NCBI RefSeq assembly: GCF_000797445.1
Contig: NZ_JSWF01000030.1
Location: forward strand, 1 to 64,000
From: Lacinutrix jangbogonensis
GTDB lineage: Bacteria; Bacteroidota; Bacteroidia; Flavobacteriales; Flavobacteriaceae
DNA: 64,000 nucleotides
Direction: 5' to 3'
Positions within the stretch are counted from its first letter, which is position 1, and each line of letters begins with the position of its first letter. Positions 52,093-60,273 of the stretch are shown piece by piece. Under the pieces are notes generated by a model, which saw only the letters and a program-made list of their open reading frames with translations, made no database searches and was not told where the DNA came from. The position numbers and the translations under genes were made by a program.

Positions 52093-52726
52093 ATTTTCCA
52101 TTAAAGCTATTCATGGTATTATTAATACCAGCTAAACCAAAAGATTTAATTATTTCTGAAGCTTTTTCCAGCCGTTCCTCTAATTTTGAGTTTTCTTCTG
52201 CTGTCCATTCTCCTAAAACATAATCTATTTGTTTGCCTTTGCCAAACGCATCACTTATACCAAACCTAAAACGATTGTATTTTGTGGTATTTAACTTGTC
52301 TTGAGTGTCTTTTAATCCATTGTGCCCGCCATCACTTCCTTTAATCTTTACACGAATACTTCCAAAAGGAAGGTTTAAATCGTCTGTGATAATTAAGAGG
52401 TTTTCTAATGGGATTTTTTCTTTTGTTAACCAATATAGTATAGCTTTTCCGCTAAGATTCATATAAGTGTTTGGTTTTAGAAAAATAAAAGTTCTCCCTT
52501 TTAATTTATAAGTTGAAATATCACCTAACTTTTTAGTTTCGAAGGCTATTGCTTCTTTTTCGGCAAAGTAATCTAAAATTTTAAATCCAATATTATGGCG
52601 TGTATGTGAGTACTTCTCGCCAATATTCCCTAAACCAACAATTAAGAATTTTTTCATAGGATCTGTGTTTTCAATAGTATTTGATTCTTTGTTTATTCTG
52701 AAGAATTCACTAAGCCATTCAAACAT
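52091..52726 (-). CDS. pth: Peptidyl-tRNA hydrolase
   Basis: About 211 residues from the ATG at 52726 (MFEWLSEFFRINKE), the start that resembles other flavobacterial Pth; the frame to 52762 would add residues outside the family. VGLGNIGEKYSHTRHNIGF has the catalytic His, LKPNTYMNLSGKAI the substrate Asn, and DDLNLPFGSIRVKIKGSDGGHNGLK the conserved tail loop. It frees tRNA from peptidyl-tRNA. Located downstream of rplY as in many bacteria. Confidence 0.94.
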   Translation of the reverse strand: MFEWLSEFFRINKESNTIENTDPMKKFLIVGLGNIGEKYSHTRHNIGFKILDYFAEKEAIAFETKKLGDISTYKLKGRTFIFLKPNTYMNLSGKAILYWLTKEKIPLENLLIITDDLNLPFGSIRVKIKGSDGGHNGLKDTQDKLNTTKYNRFRFGISDAFGKGKQIDYVLGEWTAEENSKLEERLEKASEIIKSFGLAGINNTMNSFNGK

Positions 52727-52751
52727 ATTGAAATATAATTTTGTGTAAAAA

Positions 52752-52785
52752 TAAAAAAGCATCCTGAATATTTCAGAATGCTTTG
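52752..52785 (-). terminator. Terminator of the L25 gene
   Basis: AGCATCCTGAA/TTCAGAATGCT (52758-52768, 52772-52782), one mismatch, followed on the minus strand by TTTTTT. It lies 24 bp after the L25 stop. Confidence 0.7.
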
Positions 52786-52808
52786 ATATTATTTATAGAA
52801 TATAGTGT

Positions 52809-53441
52809 TTATTCTGCTGCTGCATCATCGGTTTGACCTGATGGTACATCACCTGCTTCAGTTCCTTCTTCATCATCATCATCTTCAACAATTGCCGCTC
52901 TAGAACGTCTTACTAAACATATAACTCCATTATCTGGGTGCATAAATGTGTAAGCTTCGTTTGCTAAAGAAGTAATGTAAAGTTTATCACCAATTTTCAT
53001 ATCTTCGATATTAGCATCGATATAATCTGGTAAATTTCCTGGTAAAGCTTTAATTCTTAGGCTACGGTTATTTTTACGTAAAACACCACCATTTCTAACA
53101 CCTTTTGGGTTTCCGATGAAATTAACAGGAATTTCCATAGTAATTTCTTTGTCTTCGAATACTTGGTAGAAATCTACGTGTAGAATTCTATCTGTTACAG
53201 GATGAAATTGAATGTCTTGTAAAATGGCGTTAAAAGTACCACCACCTTCTAATTCGATTACAACTGTATGCGCATTAGGTGTGTACACCAATTTAGAGAA
53301 TGCTAATTCAGCTGCTGAGAAATGAACTGATTTGTCTCCTCCGTATAATACGCAAGGAACCTGACCAGCATTACGTAAGGCTTTTGTTACTTTCTTGCCC
53401 ACGCTTTCTCTTTGAGATCCGTTAATTGTAATTGACTTCAT
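52809..53441 (-). CDS. rplY: 50S ribosomal protein L25 (CTC form)
   Basis: 210 residues. The N-terminal L25 domain binds 5S rRNA ([20 protein letters not shown] and [18 protein letters not shown]). The C-terminal TL5/CTC domain holds [19 protein letters not shown] and [18 protein letters not shown]. An acidic, disordered tail ([13 protein letters not shown]) ends the protein. It is the long CTC version usual in this phylum. It is followed by pth. Confidence 0.95.
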   Translation of the reverse strand: MKSITINGSQRESVGKKVTKALRNAGQVPCVLYGGDKSVHFSAAELAFSKLVYTPNAHTVVIELEGGGTFNAILQDIQFHPVTDRILHVDFYQVFEDKEITMEIPVNFIGNPKGVRNGGVLRKNNRSLRIKALPGNLPDYIDANIEDMKIGDKLYITSLANEAYTFMHPDNGVICLVRRSRAAIVEDDDDEEGTEAGDVPSGQTDDAAAE

Positions 53442-53481
53442 TTTTGTTATTTATATTTAATTATTAATAAACGTAATTGAA

Positions 53482-53498
53482 GTAACCTAAAAGGTTAC
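53482..53498. repeat. Small inverted repeat at the end of prs
   Basis: GTAACCT-AAA-AGGTTAC overlaps the prs stop codon. No T-run follows, so any terminator role is weak. Confidence 0.35.
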
Positions 53499-54436
53499 AT
53501 TAAAAATTTAGAGCTTATAGATTTATTGTAATGTACATTATGCATTACTTCAGCAAATAAATTTGCGCAACTTATAACTTTAATTTTTTTACTTTCTTGT
53601 TTTAGCGAAATTGAATCTGTTACAATTAACTCTTCTAATTTAGAATTTTCTATTTTTTCATAAGCATTCCCAGATAATATTGGATGTGTACATATTGCTC
53701 TAACACTTAACGCACCACGTTCCATCATTAAATCGGCTGCTTTTGTTAATGTTCCAGCAGTATCAACCATATCATCTACTAAAACTACATTTTTACCTGT
53801 TACGTCACCAATTAATTCCATATGAGAAATTACATTGGCTTTTGCACGTTGTTTGTAACATATTACTACATCACTCTTTAATGCTTTAGAATAGGCATAT
53901 GCTCTTTTACTTCCTCCCATATCTGGGGAAGCAATAGTTAAATTGTCTAAATTTAATTCCTTTAAATAAGGTAAAAATACAGTGGATGCAAATAAATGAT
54001 CTACTGGTTTTTCAAAGAACCCTTGGATTTGGTCTGCATGCAAATCCATTGTGATTATTCGAGTCGCTCCAGCTACTTCCAGCATTTTAGCAACTAGTTT
54101 AGCTGCGATAGGCACTCTTGGTTTATCCTTTCTATCTTGTCTAGCCCAACCAAAGTATGGTAAAACTGCTGTAATATGTCTAGCAGAAGCACGTTTGGCT
54201 GCATCAATCATTAATAACATTTCCATTAAATTTTCTGAACTTGGATTTGTAGATCCAATAATGAAAACTCTTGTGCCACGAATAGATTCTTCGTAAGATG
54301 GTTGAAATTCACCATCACTATAAGTAGATGTAATTACATTACCTAGTTCTGCTCCATAGGCTGCTGCAATTTTCTCGGCTAAAGCTTTACTTTGCGTTAT
54401 TGAAAAAATTTTTGCGTCTGGCTTAGTATTTGGCAT
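53495..54436 (-). CDS. prs: Ribose-phosphate pyrophosphokinase
   Basis: 313 residues. It makes PRPP from ribose 5-phosphate and ATP. KIFSITQSKALAEKIAAAYG is the ATP-side start, STNPSSENLMEMLLMIDAAK and YFGWARQDRKDKPRVPI the active-site loop, and KNVVLVDDMVDTAGTLTKAA the PRPP-binding motif. It lies upstream of rplY-pth on the same strand, a common order. Confidence 0.97.
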   Translation of the reverse strand: MPNTKPDAKIFSITQSKALAEKIAAAYGAELGNVITSTYSDGEFQPSYEESIRGTRVFIIGSTNPSSENLMEMLLMIDAAKRASARHITAVLPYFGWARQDRKDKPRVPIAAKLVAKMLEVAGATRIITMDLHADQIQGFFEKPVDHLFASTVFLPYLKELNLDNLTIASPDMGGSKRAYAYSKALKSDVVICYKQRAKANVISHMELIGDVTGKNVVLVDDMVDTAGTLTKAADLMMERGALSVRAICTHPILSGNAYEKIENSKLEELIVTDSISLKQESKKIKVISCANLFAEVMHNVHYNKSISSKFLM

Positions 54437-54535
54437 CGTAAAAATGTTTTAAAGTAGTGATAAACACTACGTTATTTTTAATGAGGTGCAAATTTAGAAT
54501 TATTTTTCTATCTATAAAGCATAATCAACACTATT

Positions 54536-54569
54536 TTTAAGGCAATTAATAAAAAAAGATATATTTTTG
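54536..54569 (+). promoter_or_regulatory. Promoter of tRNA-Leu
   Basis: TTTA (54536-54539), 22 nt, TATTTTTG (54562-54569), a TAnnTTTG box 12 bp upstream of the tRNA 5' end. Confidence 0.55.
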
Positions 54570-54581
54570 CATACTGGAATT

Positions 54582-54663
54582 GCTCAAATGGCGGAATTGG
54601 TAGACGCGCTGGATTCAAAATCCAGTTTCTTCGGAAGTGTGGGTTCGATTCCCACTTTGAGTA
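54582..54663 (+). tRNA. tRNA-Leu (anticodon CAA)
   Basis: A type II tRNA of 82 nt. The acceptor arms GCTCAAA and TTTGAGT pair (first pair G-T wobble), discriminator A. The D-arm has GGCGGAATTGGTAGACGC. The anticodon arm is CTGGA-TTCAAAA-TCCAG with CAA at 34-36. A long variable arm TTTCTTCGGAAGT and the T-arm GTGGGTTCGATTCCCAC follow. CCA is not encoded. Its 3' half is repeated at 62951-62990. Confidence 0.95.
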
Positions 54664-54670
54664 CTGTGCG

Positions 54671-54711
54671 AAACTATAACAATCTTTAAAACAGGGTGTT
54701 ATAGTTTTTTT
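54671..54711 (+). terminator. Terminator of tRNA-Leu
   Basis: AAACTATAAC (54671-54680) and GTTATAGTTT (54698-54707) form a 10-bp perfect stem with a 17-nt loop and a T-run. Confidence 0.8.
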
Positions 54712-55044
54712 AGTTTGAAATTTGCCAAAAAATTCACTTTGTTTATTGGTTATACTCTATAATTTTATGTTTCATTTTTTAAATGACACATATCTACTGT
54801 AAGCATTTTTAGGAAAGTTATTACGTTTTAGTTAAATATACTTGAGGTGTACCATCAAATTCAATATTTTTTTGACGTGGTCCATTGTAGCGTTTAATAG
54901 CTTTCTCAATTTTTTTGCACTTAATGTTTAAAATTAGGTAACCTTATTTCAGGGAAGGTCGAGTTACAACGTCCTAATTTTGTAATACGGATATCTAAAA
55001 AAGGACCTCTATAATTATAGAAGCCCATTTTAAGTTTGTTTAAT
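54712..55044 (-). pseudogene. Gene remnants after tRNA-Leu, including a possible transposase tail
   Basis: This 333-bp stretch has no intact gene. On the minus strand 54821-54943 reads AIKRYNGPRQKNIEFDG then TPQVYLTKT-stop, with the N/R, F and TP-x-V spacing of the C-terminal end of IS3/IS30-type transposases (integrase core). The reading is cut by a stop at 54944. Just upstream, 55028 down to about 54920 gives MGFYNYRGPFLDIRITKLG and FPEIRLPNFKH-stop, which I do not recognise. Both look like fragments. The transposase assignment rests on a short, weak match. Confidence 0.4.
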
Positions 55045-58000
55045 TTATTGTTTTAAAACACGTATAGTTTTTGTTCTATTACCATTTGTGCCTTCCATTG
55101 AAACCTCAACAAAATAAGCACCAGATTGTAAATTAGATAAGTCTAGTTGCTTAGATGTTGTATTTGGCGTTTCTGTTAATACAACTTGACCTAACATGTT
55201 TAATACTCTAACTTGAGAAATAGTAGCCTCAGATTTAAGTGTTAAAATAGTGTCTACTGGATTTGGGAAATAAGTAAATCCAATAGTATTAAAGTTTGTT
55301 GTAGATAATGTTGTTTCTGTTACAGTTATATCAAATGTTCCTTCTACAAGTTGTACGTTTTTACTGACTACACCATCGCTCCAAACTCTTACATAATACG
55401 TTTGTCCAACTGATAAACCTGTTAAATCAATGTTTTCACCACCATTACCTGAAGAACAAACAATACTATCAGCATCTAATTGACTACAATCTAGTGAGGC
55501 ATATACTGCAACATTTGCCTGATCTGAATTACCAGAAACAACCGTTGTTACATTGGCTAATCCTGTAAGCGGTGCGATAAATGTGTACCACACATCTGAC
55601 TTAAATGTAAAAGAATCACACAACGTATCGTCTAATGTTCCAGTAGAATTATCTGTAGCTCCTGCAGTAGTTTCTCCTGTTAAAGTTACTCCTAAACTAA
55701 GAGTTGTTGGACTTGAGCATAAATCATTTCCGGGAGCTGGTACATTTGTAATACAATTCAAGCTCATTTCATAATCACCAGAACTAGTATTCCAGCCTTC
55801 AATCATAATGTAATAAGTTACATTTGCTTGTGCCGTAAAGGTTACTTCAGATTGATTATTTGAGCAATTAGCAGAATCGTCATTACCTGCAATTTCATTT
55901 GTTTGCGGACAATCGTTGAAAACTCTCACATAAGTGTCATAACTAGAATTACATAGCGATAAACTAACATCTTGTAAAACAGTATCTGTAAAGGTGTAAA
56001 ATACATCGTTGGATACATTATTACCACTATCTGTTGCAAAACTAGTTGATCCAATTACAACATCTCCACAGTTTATTAGTAATGCTCCTGTACATTCATC
56101 ATTTATAGGTGGACATGGTTCTATTGTAATACTAGCATTTGAACTATTTGTACAAGTTCCTGTTGTTGTATAAGTAACTGTATAAGTTCCTAGAGTTGAT
56201 GTGCTAGCATCAATAATTCCAGTAGTTTCATTAATAGATAGTCCTGCACTACTTGAGAACATTCCACCTGCAAATCCAGTTATTGTTGGTGTTGTATCTA
56301 TATCAGTCGCACAATATGTAGCAGCAGGATAACTAAAACTTGCATCATCTATTCCGTTTACAGTTATTGAAACATCTGTACTATCTGGACATGCTCCATT
56401 TGTTGTAAAAGTTACATTGTAATTGCCAGGAGTTGATGTAGCTAGATTAATCGTTCCGTTTAAATCAATAGATAACCCTGCAGTACTTGAGAATGTCCCG
56501 CTAATTAAACCCATAATTGTTGTTGTTGGATTTGATTCACCCTGACAAAAAGAAGTGGCACCATAAGTAAAGGAAGCTGTATCTAAAGCTTTAGAAAGAC
56601 TCATTTCATAATTTCCTTCATTAGAACCAGATCCACCGACAACGATATAAAATGTTTCTCCAGAAAATGTGTCGAACGTTATTTGAGAATTCATAGTGCC
56701 TCCTGTACTTGGATTAACACAAATCAAAGCGCCACAAACTCCTCTGTAAACCCATATCTTAGTTCCGTAATCTGTTCCTACATTATTTGTTGAAGCAGTA
56801 TATCTTGCTCCATCTGAAATGAAGGTGTACCAGTTGGCACCTCCTGAACCCGCACTTATTCGACAAAATCCTGTTTCCGTTGAAGTTGTTCCACCTACAG
56901 TATTACCCAAAACAGATATTGAAGTCCCACATGAAAATGACGCAAGTGAAATTGCATTTGTACATTCTAAACCAGCACATGCATCAACTGTTACTGAGTC
57001 ACTTGAAGAGTTTGCGCAGGTTCCTGCTGTTGTATAAGTAATTGTATATGTTCCTGCTGTTGAAGCCGAAACATCAATTGCTCCAGTACCTGGAGTAAGA
57101 GCTAATCCTGCTGGTGCTGATGAAAAAGTACCACCAGCTAAACCAGTAATTGTAGGTGTTGGATTTGTATCATCTACACAATAAGCAGCAGCAGCATAAC
57201 TAAAAGAAGCATCGTCTAAAGCATTAACTGTTACCGAAGCACTAGAGGAGTTCGGGCACGTTCCTGCTATTGTATAAGTTACTGTATACGTGCCTGCTGT
57301 TGAAGCGGATACATCAATTGCTCCAGTAGTTGGATTAATAGATAATCCTGCTCCACTTGTAAACATTCCTCCCACTACGGTAATTATTGGTGTTGGATCT
57401 GTGTCATCTGAGCAGTAAGCAGCAGTATTATAACTAAAGGAAGCATCGTCTAAAGCATTAACTGTTACCGAAGCACTAGAAGTGTTCGGACACGTTCCTG
57501 CTGTTGTATAAGTTACTACATATGTTCCTTCTGTTGAAACCGATATATTAAGTGCTCCAGTGGTTGGATTAATAGCTAATCCGGATGTGCTTGAGAACAT
57601 TCCACTAGCTAAACCAGTGATTGTTGGATTTGGATCTGTGTCACCTGAGCAATAAGCAGCAGCATCATAACTAAATGAAGCATCGTCTAAAGCATTAACG
57701 GTTATAGAAACACTTGAACTATTAGGACACGTTCCTGCTGTTGTATAAGTAATTGTATACGTTCCAGCAGTTGAAGCCGAAACATCAATTGCACCTGTAC
57801 CTGGAGTAAGAGCTAATCCTGCTGGTGCCGATGAAAATGAACCACTTCCTAAACCAGTAATTGTTGGCGTTGGATCTGAAGCATCTTGACAATACGCTGA
57901 TGCAGCATAATTAAATGAAGCATCATCTGTTATGTTTATTGTTACCGTTTGGTCAGATGAATTTGCACAAACGCCAGCAGTTGTATACGTTACTGTATAC

Positions 58001-60072
58001 GTTCCTGGAGTTGATACTGAAACATCAATAGCACCAGTTGAAGCATTAATATTAAGTCCTGCTCCAGAAGCAAACATTCCACCAGCTAAACCAGTAATGG
58101 TTGGTGTAGGATCTGAAGCATCTTGACAATATGCTGATGCAGCATAATTAAATGAAGCATCATCTGTTATGTTTATTGTTACCGTTTGGTCAGATGAATT
58201 TGTACAAACTCCAGCAGTTGTATAAGTCACAGTATACGTTCCTGGAGTTGATACTGAAACATCAATAGCACCAGTTGAAGCGTTAATAGTAAGTCCGACG
58301 CCAGAAGTAAATGTTCCACCAGCTAAACCAGTAATGGTTGGTGTAGTATCTGAAGCATCTTGACAATAAGCAGCCGCATCATAACTAAATGACCCATCGT
58401 CTAACGCATTAACGGTTACAGAAACACTTGAACTGCTTGGACACGTTCCTGCTGTAGTATAAGTAATTGTATACGTTCCAGCAGTTGAAGCCGAAACATC
58501 AATTGCACCAGAACCTGGAGTAAGAGCTAATCCTGCTGGTGCTGAAGAAAATGTGCCACCAGCTAAACCAGTAATTGTTGGCGTTGGATCTGAATCGTTT
58601 GCACAATAAGCAGCCGCATCATAACTAAATGAGGCATCGTCTAACGCATTAACGGTTACAATGGCGTTTGAACTATTATCGCATGAACCAGATGTTGTAT
58701 AAGTTACTATATAAGGACCAGGTGTAGTAACAGATAAATCAATTAAACCAGTTAAGGAATTTATTGATAAGCCGCCACTACCAGAAAAAGTACCTCCTGA
58801 AACTCCAGTAACTGTTGGTATTGGGTCTGAATTGTTTTGACAATAAGAAGACGTGCCATAATTAAATGAAGCGTTTTCTAATGCATTAACTGAGAACGAA
58901 ACATTAGAACTGTTTGGACAAAGTCCAGATGTTGTATATGTTACTGTATAACTTCCTGGTGTGGATGCCGAAACATCAACAGTTCCTGTTGAACCATTAA
59001 TTGATAAACTACCTGTACTTGAGAATGTTCCGCCGCCTATTCCTGTGATTGTTGGAGAAGGATCCGAATCGTCTGCACAATAGGCAGCAGCACCATAACT
59101 AAATGAAGCGTTATCTAAAGCATTTACATTTACAATTATTTGACCACACAATCCAGTGGATTCATCTACACAAGCTGCTCCGTCTTCGCCACGAATATAA
59201 AATGTAGTAGAACCGGTTAATGCAGCTGTTGTAAATGAGTTTGTTGCAGAAGTTCCAACTTGAGTCCCACCACATGAACCTGTATATATATGCCACAATG
59301 TAGCATCATTTAATGCACCCGACCATGTTAAAGTTGAAGTTGACCCTGTACATATTGTACTTGGTGTTGCCACTAAAGCTGCTGGTACGGCCGGATCTGA
59401 ACAAGTTGGTCCAGGTACAGAACCATTAATACGAATGTTATCAATAATTATTTCTTCTCCCCCTCCTGCGTCTTGTCCCATTACAAAACGAACCTGCAAA
59501 TTATTACCTGTTGTAGGAATGGTGAAATTCCAATTCTGCATTGCAAAACTATTAATCTCTGGAGCACCAATGTTATAAGAGCCATTTAGGTTTGTATCTT
59601 GTAGTAAATTTCCAGTTGAATGAGCACCTGTAGAATCATTGGTTCCGTAAAAAGCGACAAAAGTTATCCAACCTCCACCATCCATATTGTATTGAAATAG
59701 CAATTCATCATCTGGTTCAAAACGCCCATCATTTGGTCTTCCTAACCCTAACAACACATCAACGTTTATAGCTAAGCCTGTTACTGTAACAGCATTTAAT
59801 GTTACAATTCCAGTACCTGTGTTATCTGGGTTGCTATCTGTATCCTCACCAGCCCAGTAAAAAGAGCCGTCAAGTCCTGTTGGGTTATTTGTAAGACAAG
59901 CTATAGAATTATTGGTATCTCTTTGAAAGAAGTCACAACTAGCTTTGAATGGGTTTGAAGTATATCTAGTTCCTTGTCCATCTGTCTCAAAACTTTCTTG
60001 AAGAAGTTGTTGAGCATTAATAAATTGATTTCCTAAAAAGAAAATAGCGCAAATAAGTAGTAGTTTTTTCAT
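55045..60072 (-). CDS. Giant T9SS-secreted adhesin with Cys-containing Ig-like repeats
   Basis: 1675 residues. A signal peptide (MKKLLLICAIFFLGNQFINA) is followed by a jelly-roll-like region (about 25-220), a linker, and eleven ~79-residue repeats: nine in tandem from L319, then a CUB/lectin-like insert (ECTNAISLASFSCG), then two more. Each repeat has DDASFSY, AYC, SDPTPTITGL, a G-T-F start, GAIDVS, GTYTVTYTTAGTC and S-VTVNAL, with a Cys pair. Two pre-peptidase-like domains (NDECTGALLINCGD, DLCSSPTTLSLG) precede a type A T9SS sorting domain (FTYFPNPVDTILTLKSE...IRVLKQ). It should be exported and anchored on the surface. It is divergent from a LytTR regulator. Confidence 0.9.
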   Translation of the reverse strand: MKKLLLICAIFFLGNQFINAQQLLQESFETDGQGTRYTSNPFKASCDFFQRDTNNSIACLTNNPTGLDGSFYWAGEDTDSNPDNTGTGIVTLNAVTVTGLAINVDVLLGLGRPNDGRFEPDDELLFQYNMDGGGWITFVAFYGTNDSTGAHSTGNLLQDTNLNGSYNIGAPEINSFAMQNWNFTIPTTGNNLQVRFVMGQDAGGGEEIIIDNIRINGSVPGPTCSDPAVPAALVATPSTICTGSTSTLTWSGALNDATLWHIYTGSCGGTQVGTSATNSFTTAALTGSTTFYIRGEDGAACVDESTGLCGQIIVNVNALDNASFSYGAAAYCADDSDPSPTITGIGGGTFSSTGSLSINGSTGTVDVSASTPGSYTVTYTTSGLCPNSSNVSFSVNALENASFNYGTSSYCQNNSDPIPTVTGVSGGTFSGSGGLSINSLTGLIDLSVTTPGPYIVTYTTSGSCDNSSNAIVTVNALDDASFSYDAAAYCANDSDPTPTITGLAGGTFSSAPAGLALTPGSGAIDVSASTAGTYTITYTTAGTCPSSSSVSVTVNALDDGSFSYDAAAYCQDASDTTPTITGLAGGTFTSGVGLTINASTGAIDVSVSTPGTYTVTYTTAGVCTNSSDQTVTINITDDASFNYAASAYCQDASDPTPTITGLAGGMFASGAGLNINASTGAIDVSVSTPGTYTVTYTTAGVCANSSDQTVTINITDDASFNYAASAYCQDASDPTPTITGLGSGSFSSAPAGLALTPGTGAIDVSASTAGTYTITYTTAGTCPNSSSVSITVNALDDASFSYDAAAYCSGDTDPNPTITGLASGMFSSTSGLAINPTTGALNISVSTEGTYVVTYTTAGTCPNTSSASVTVNALDDASFSYNTAAYCSDDTDPTPIITVVGGMFTSGAGLSINPTTGAIDVSASTAGTYTVTYTIAGTCPNSSSASVTVNALDDASFSYAAAAYCVDDTNPTPTITGLAGGTFSSAPAGLALTPGTGAIDVSASTAGTYTITYTTAGTCANSSSDSVTVDACAGLECTNAISLASFSCGTSISVLGNTVGGTTSTETGFCRISAGSGGANWYTFISDGARYTASTNNVGTDYGTKIWVYRGVCGALICVNPSTGGTMNSQITFDTFSGETFYIVVGGSGSNEGNYEMSLSKALDTASFTYGATSFCQGESNPTTTIMGLISGTFSSTAGLSIDLNGTINLATSTPGNYNVTFTTNGACPDSTDVSITVNGIDDASFSYPAATYCATDIDTTPTITGFAGGMFSSSAGLSINETTGIIDASTSTLGTYTVTYTTTGTCTNSSNASITIEPCPPINDECTGALLINCGDVVIGSTSFATDSGNNVSNDVFYTFTDTVLQDVSLSLCNSSYDTYVRVFNDCPQTNEIAGNDDSANCSNNQSEVTFTAQANVTYYIMIEGWNTSSGDYEMSLNCITNVPAPGNDLCSSPTTLSLGVTLTGETTAGATDNSTGTLDDTLCDSFTFKSDVWYTFIAPLTGLANVTTVVSGNSDQANVAVYASLDCSQLDADSIVCSSGNGGENIDLTGLSVGQTYYVRVWSDGVVSKNVQLVEGTFDITVTETTLSTTNFNTIGFTYFPNPVDTILTLKSEATISQVRVLNMLGQVVLTETPNTTSKQLDLSNLQSGAYFVEVSMEGTNGNRTKTIRVLKQ
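56110..56595 (-). repeat. Two further adhesin repeats (10 and 11)
   Basis: Two more copies of the ~79-residue unit, more diverged (LDTASFTYGATSFC and IDDASFSYPAATYC), separated from the main array by a 130-residue CUB/lectin-like insert. Confidence 0.7.
56985..59118 (-). repeat. Tandem array of nine ~237-bp repeats in the adhesin gene
   Basis: Nine units of about 79 codons. Units 3, 6 and 9 share a distinct version (SSAPAGLALTPG-GAIDVSA). Their common sequence GCTAATCCTG recurs at 57101, 57812 and 58526, spacings of 711 and 714 bp, so the array also has a three-unit period. Units 4 and 5 are near-identical to each other over long stretches. Confidence 0.85.
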
Positions 60073-60084
60073 AATAATAAAATG

Positions 60085-60105
60085 TGTAAGTTTTAGATAC
60101 TTACA
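60085..60105. promoter_or_regulatory. Inverted repeat upstream of the adhesin gene
   Basis: TGTAAGT (60085-60091) and ACTTACA (60099-60105) are perfect 7-bp arms with a 7-nt gap, 13 bp upstream of the adhesin ATG. It may be a leader hairpin or an operator. Confidence 0.4.
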
Positions 60106-60273
60106 ACATTAATTATCAATGACTCTAAATACAACTATTAAAAAGTAAATGTTACCTGCTACTGTAAAATAGGGAAGTAATTTCATACCTATTTATGTAA
60201 AATTCATCCCTAGCGCTTGTAATTACTAAAATTTTCACACACTTTAATTGATCAAGCATTATATTTACAAACA

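Noticed and set aside
56985-59118. Regular repeats of about 237 bp, considered as a CRISPR or satellite array
   Set aside because: They are in-frame coding repeats of an adhesin, far longer than CRISPR repeats, with no spacers.
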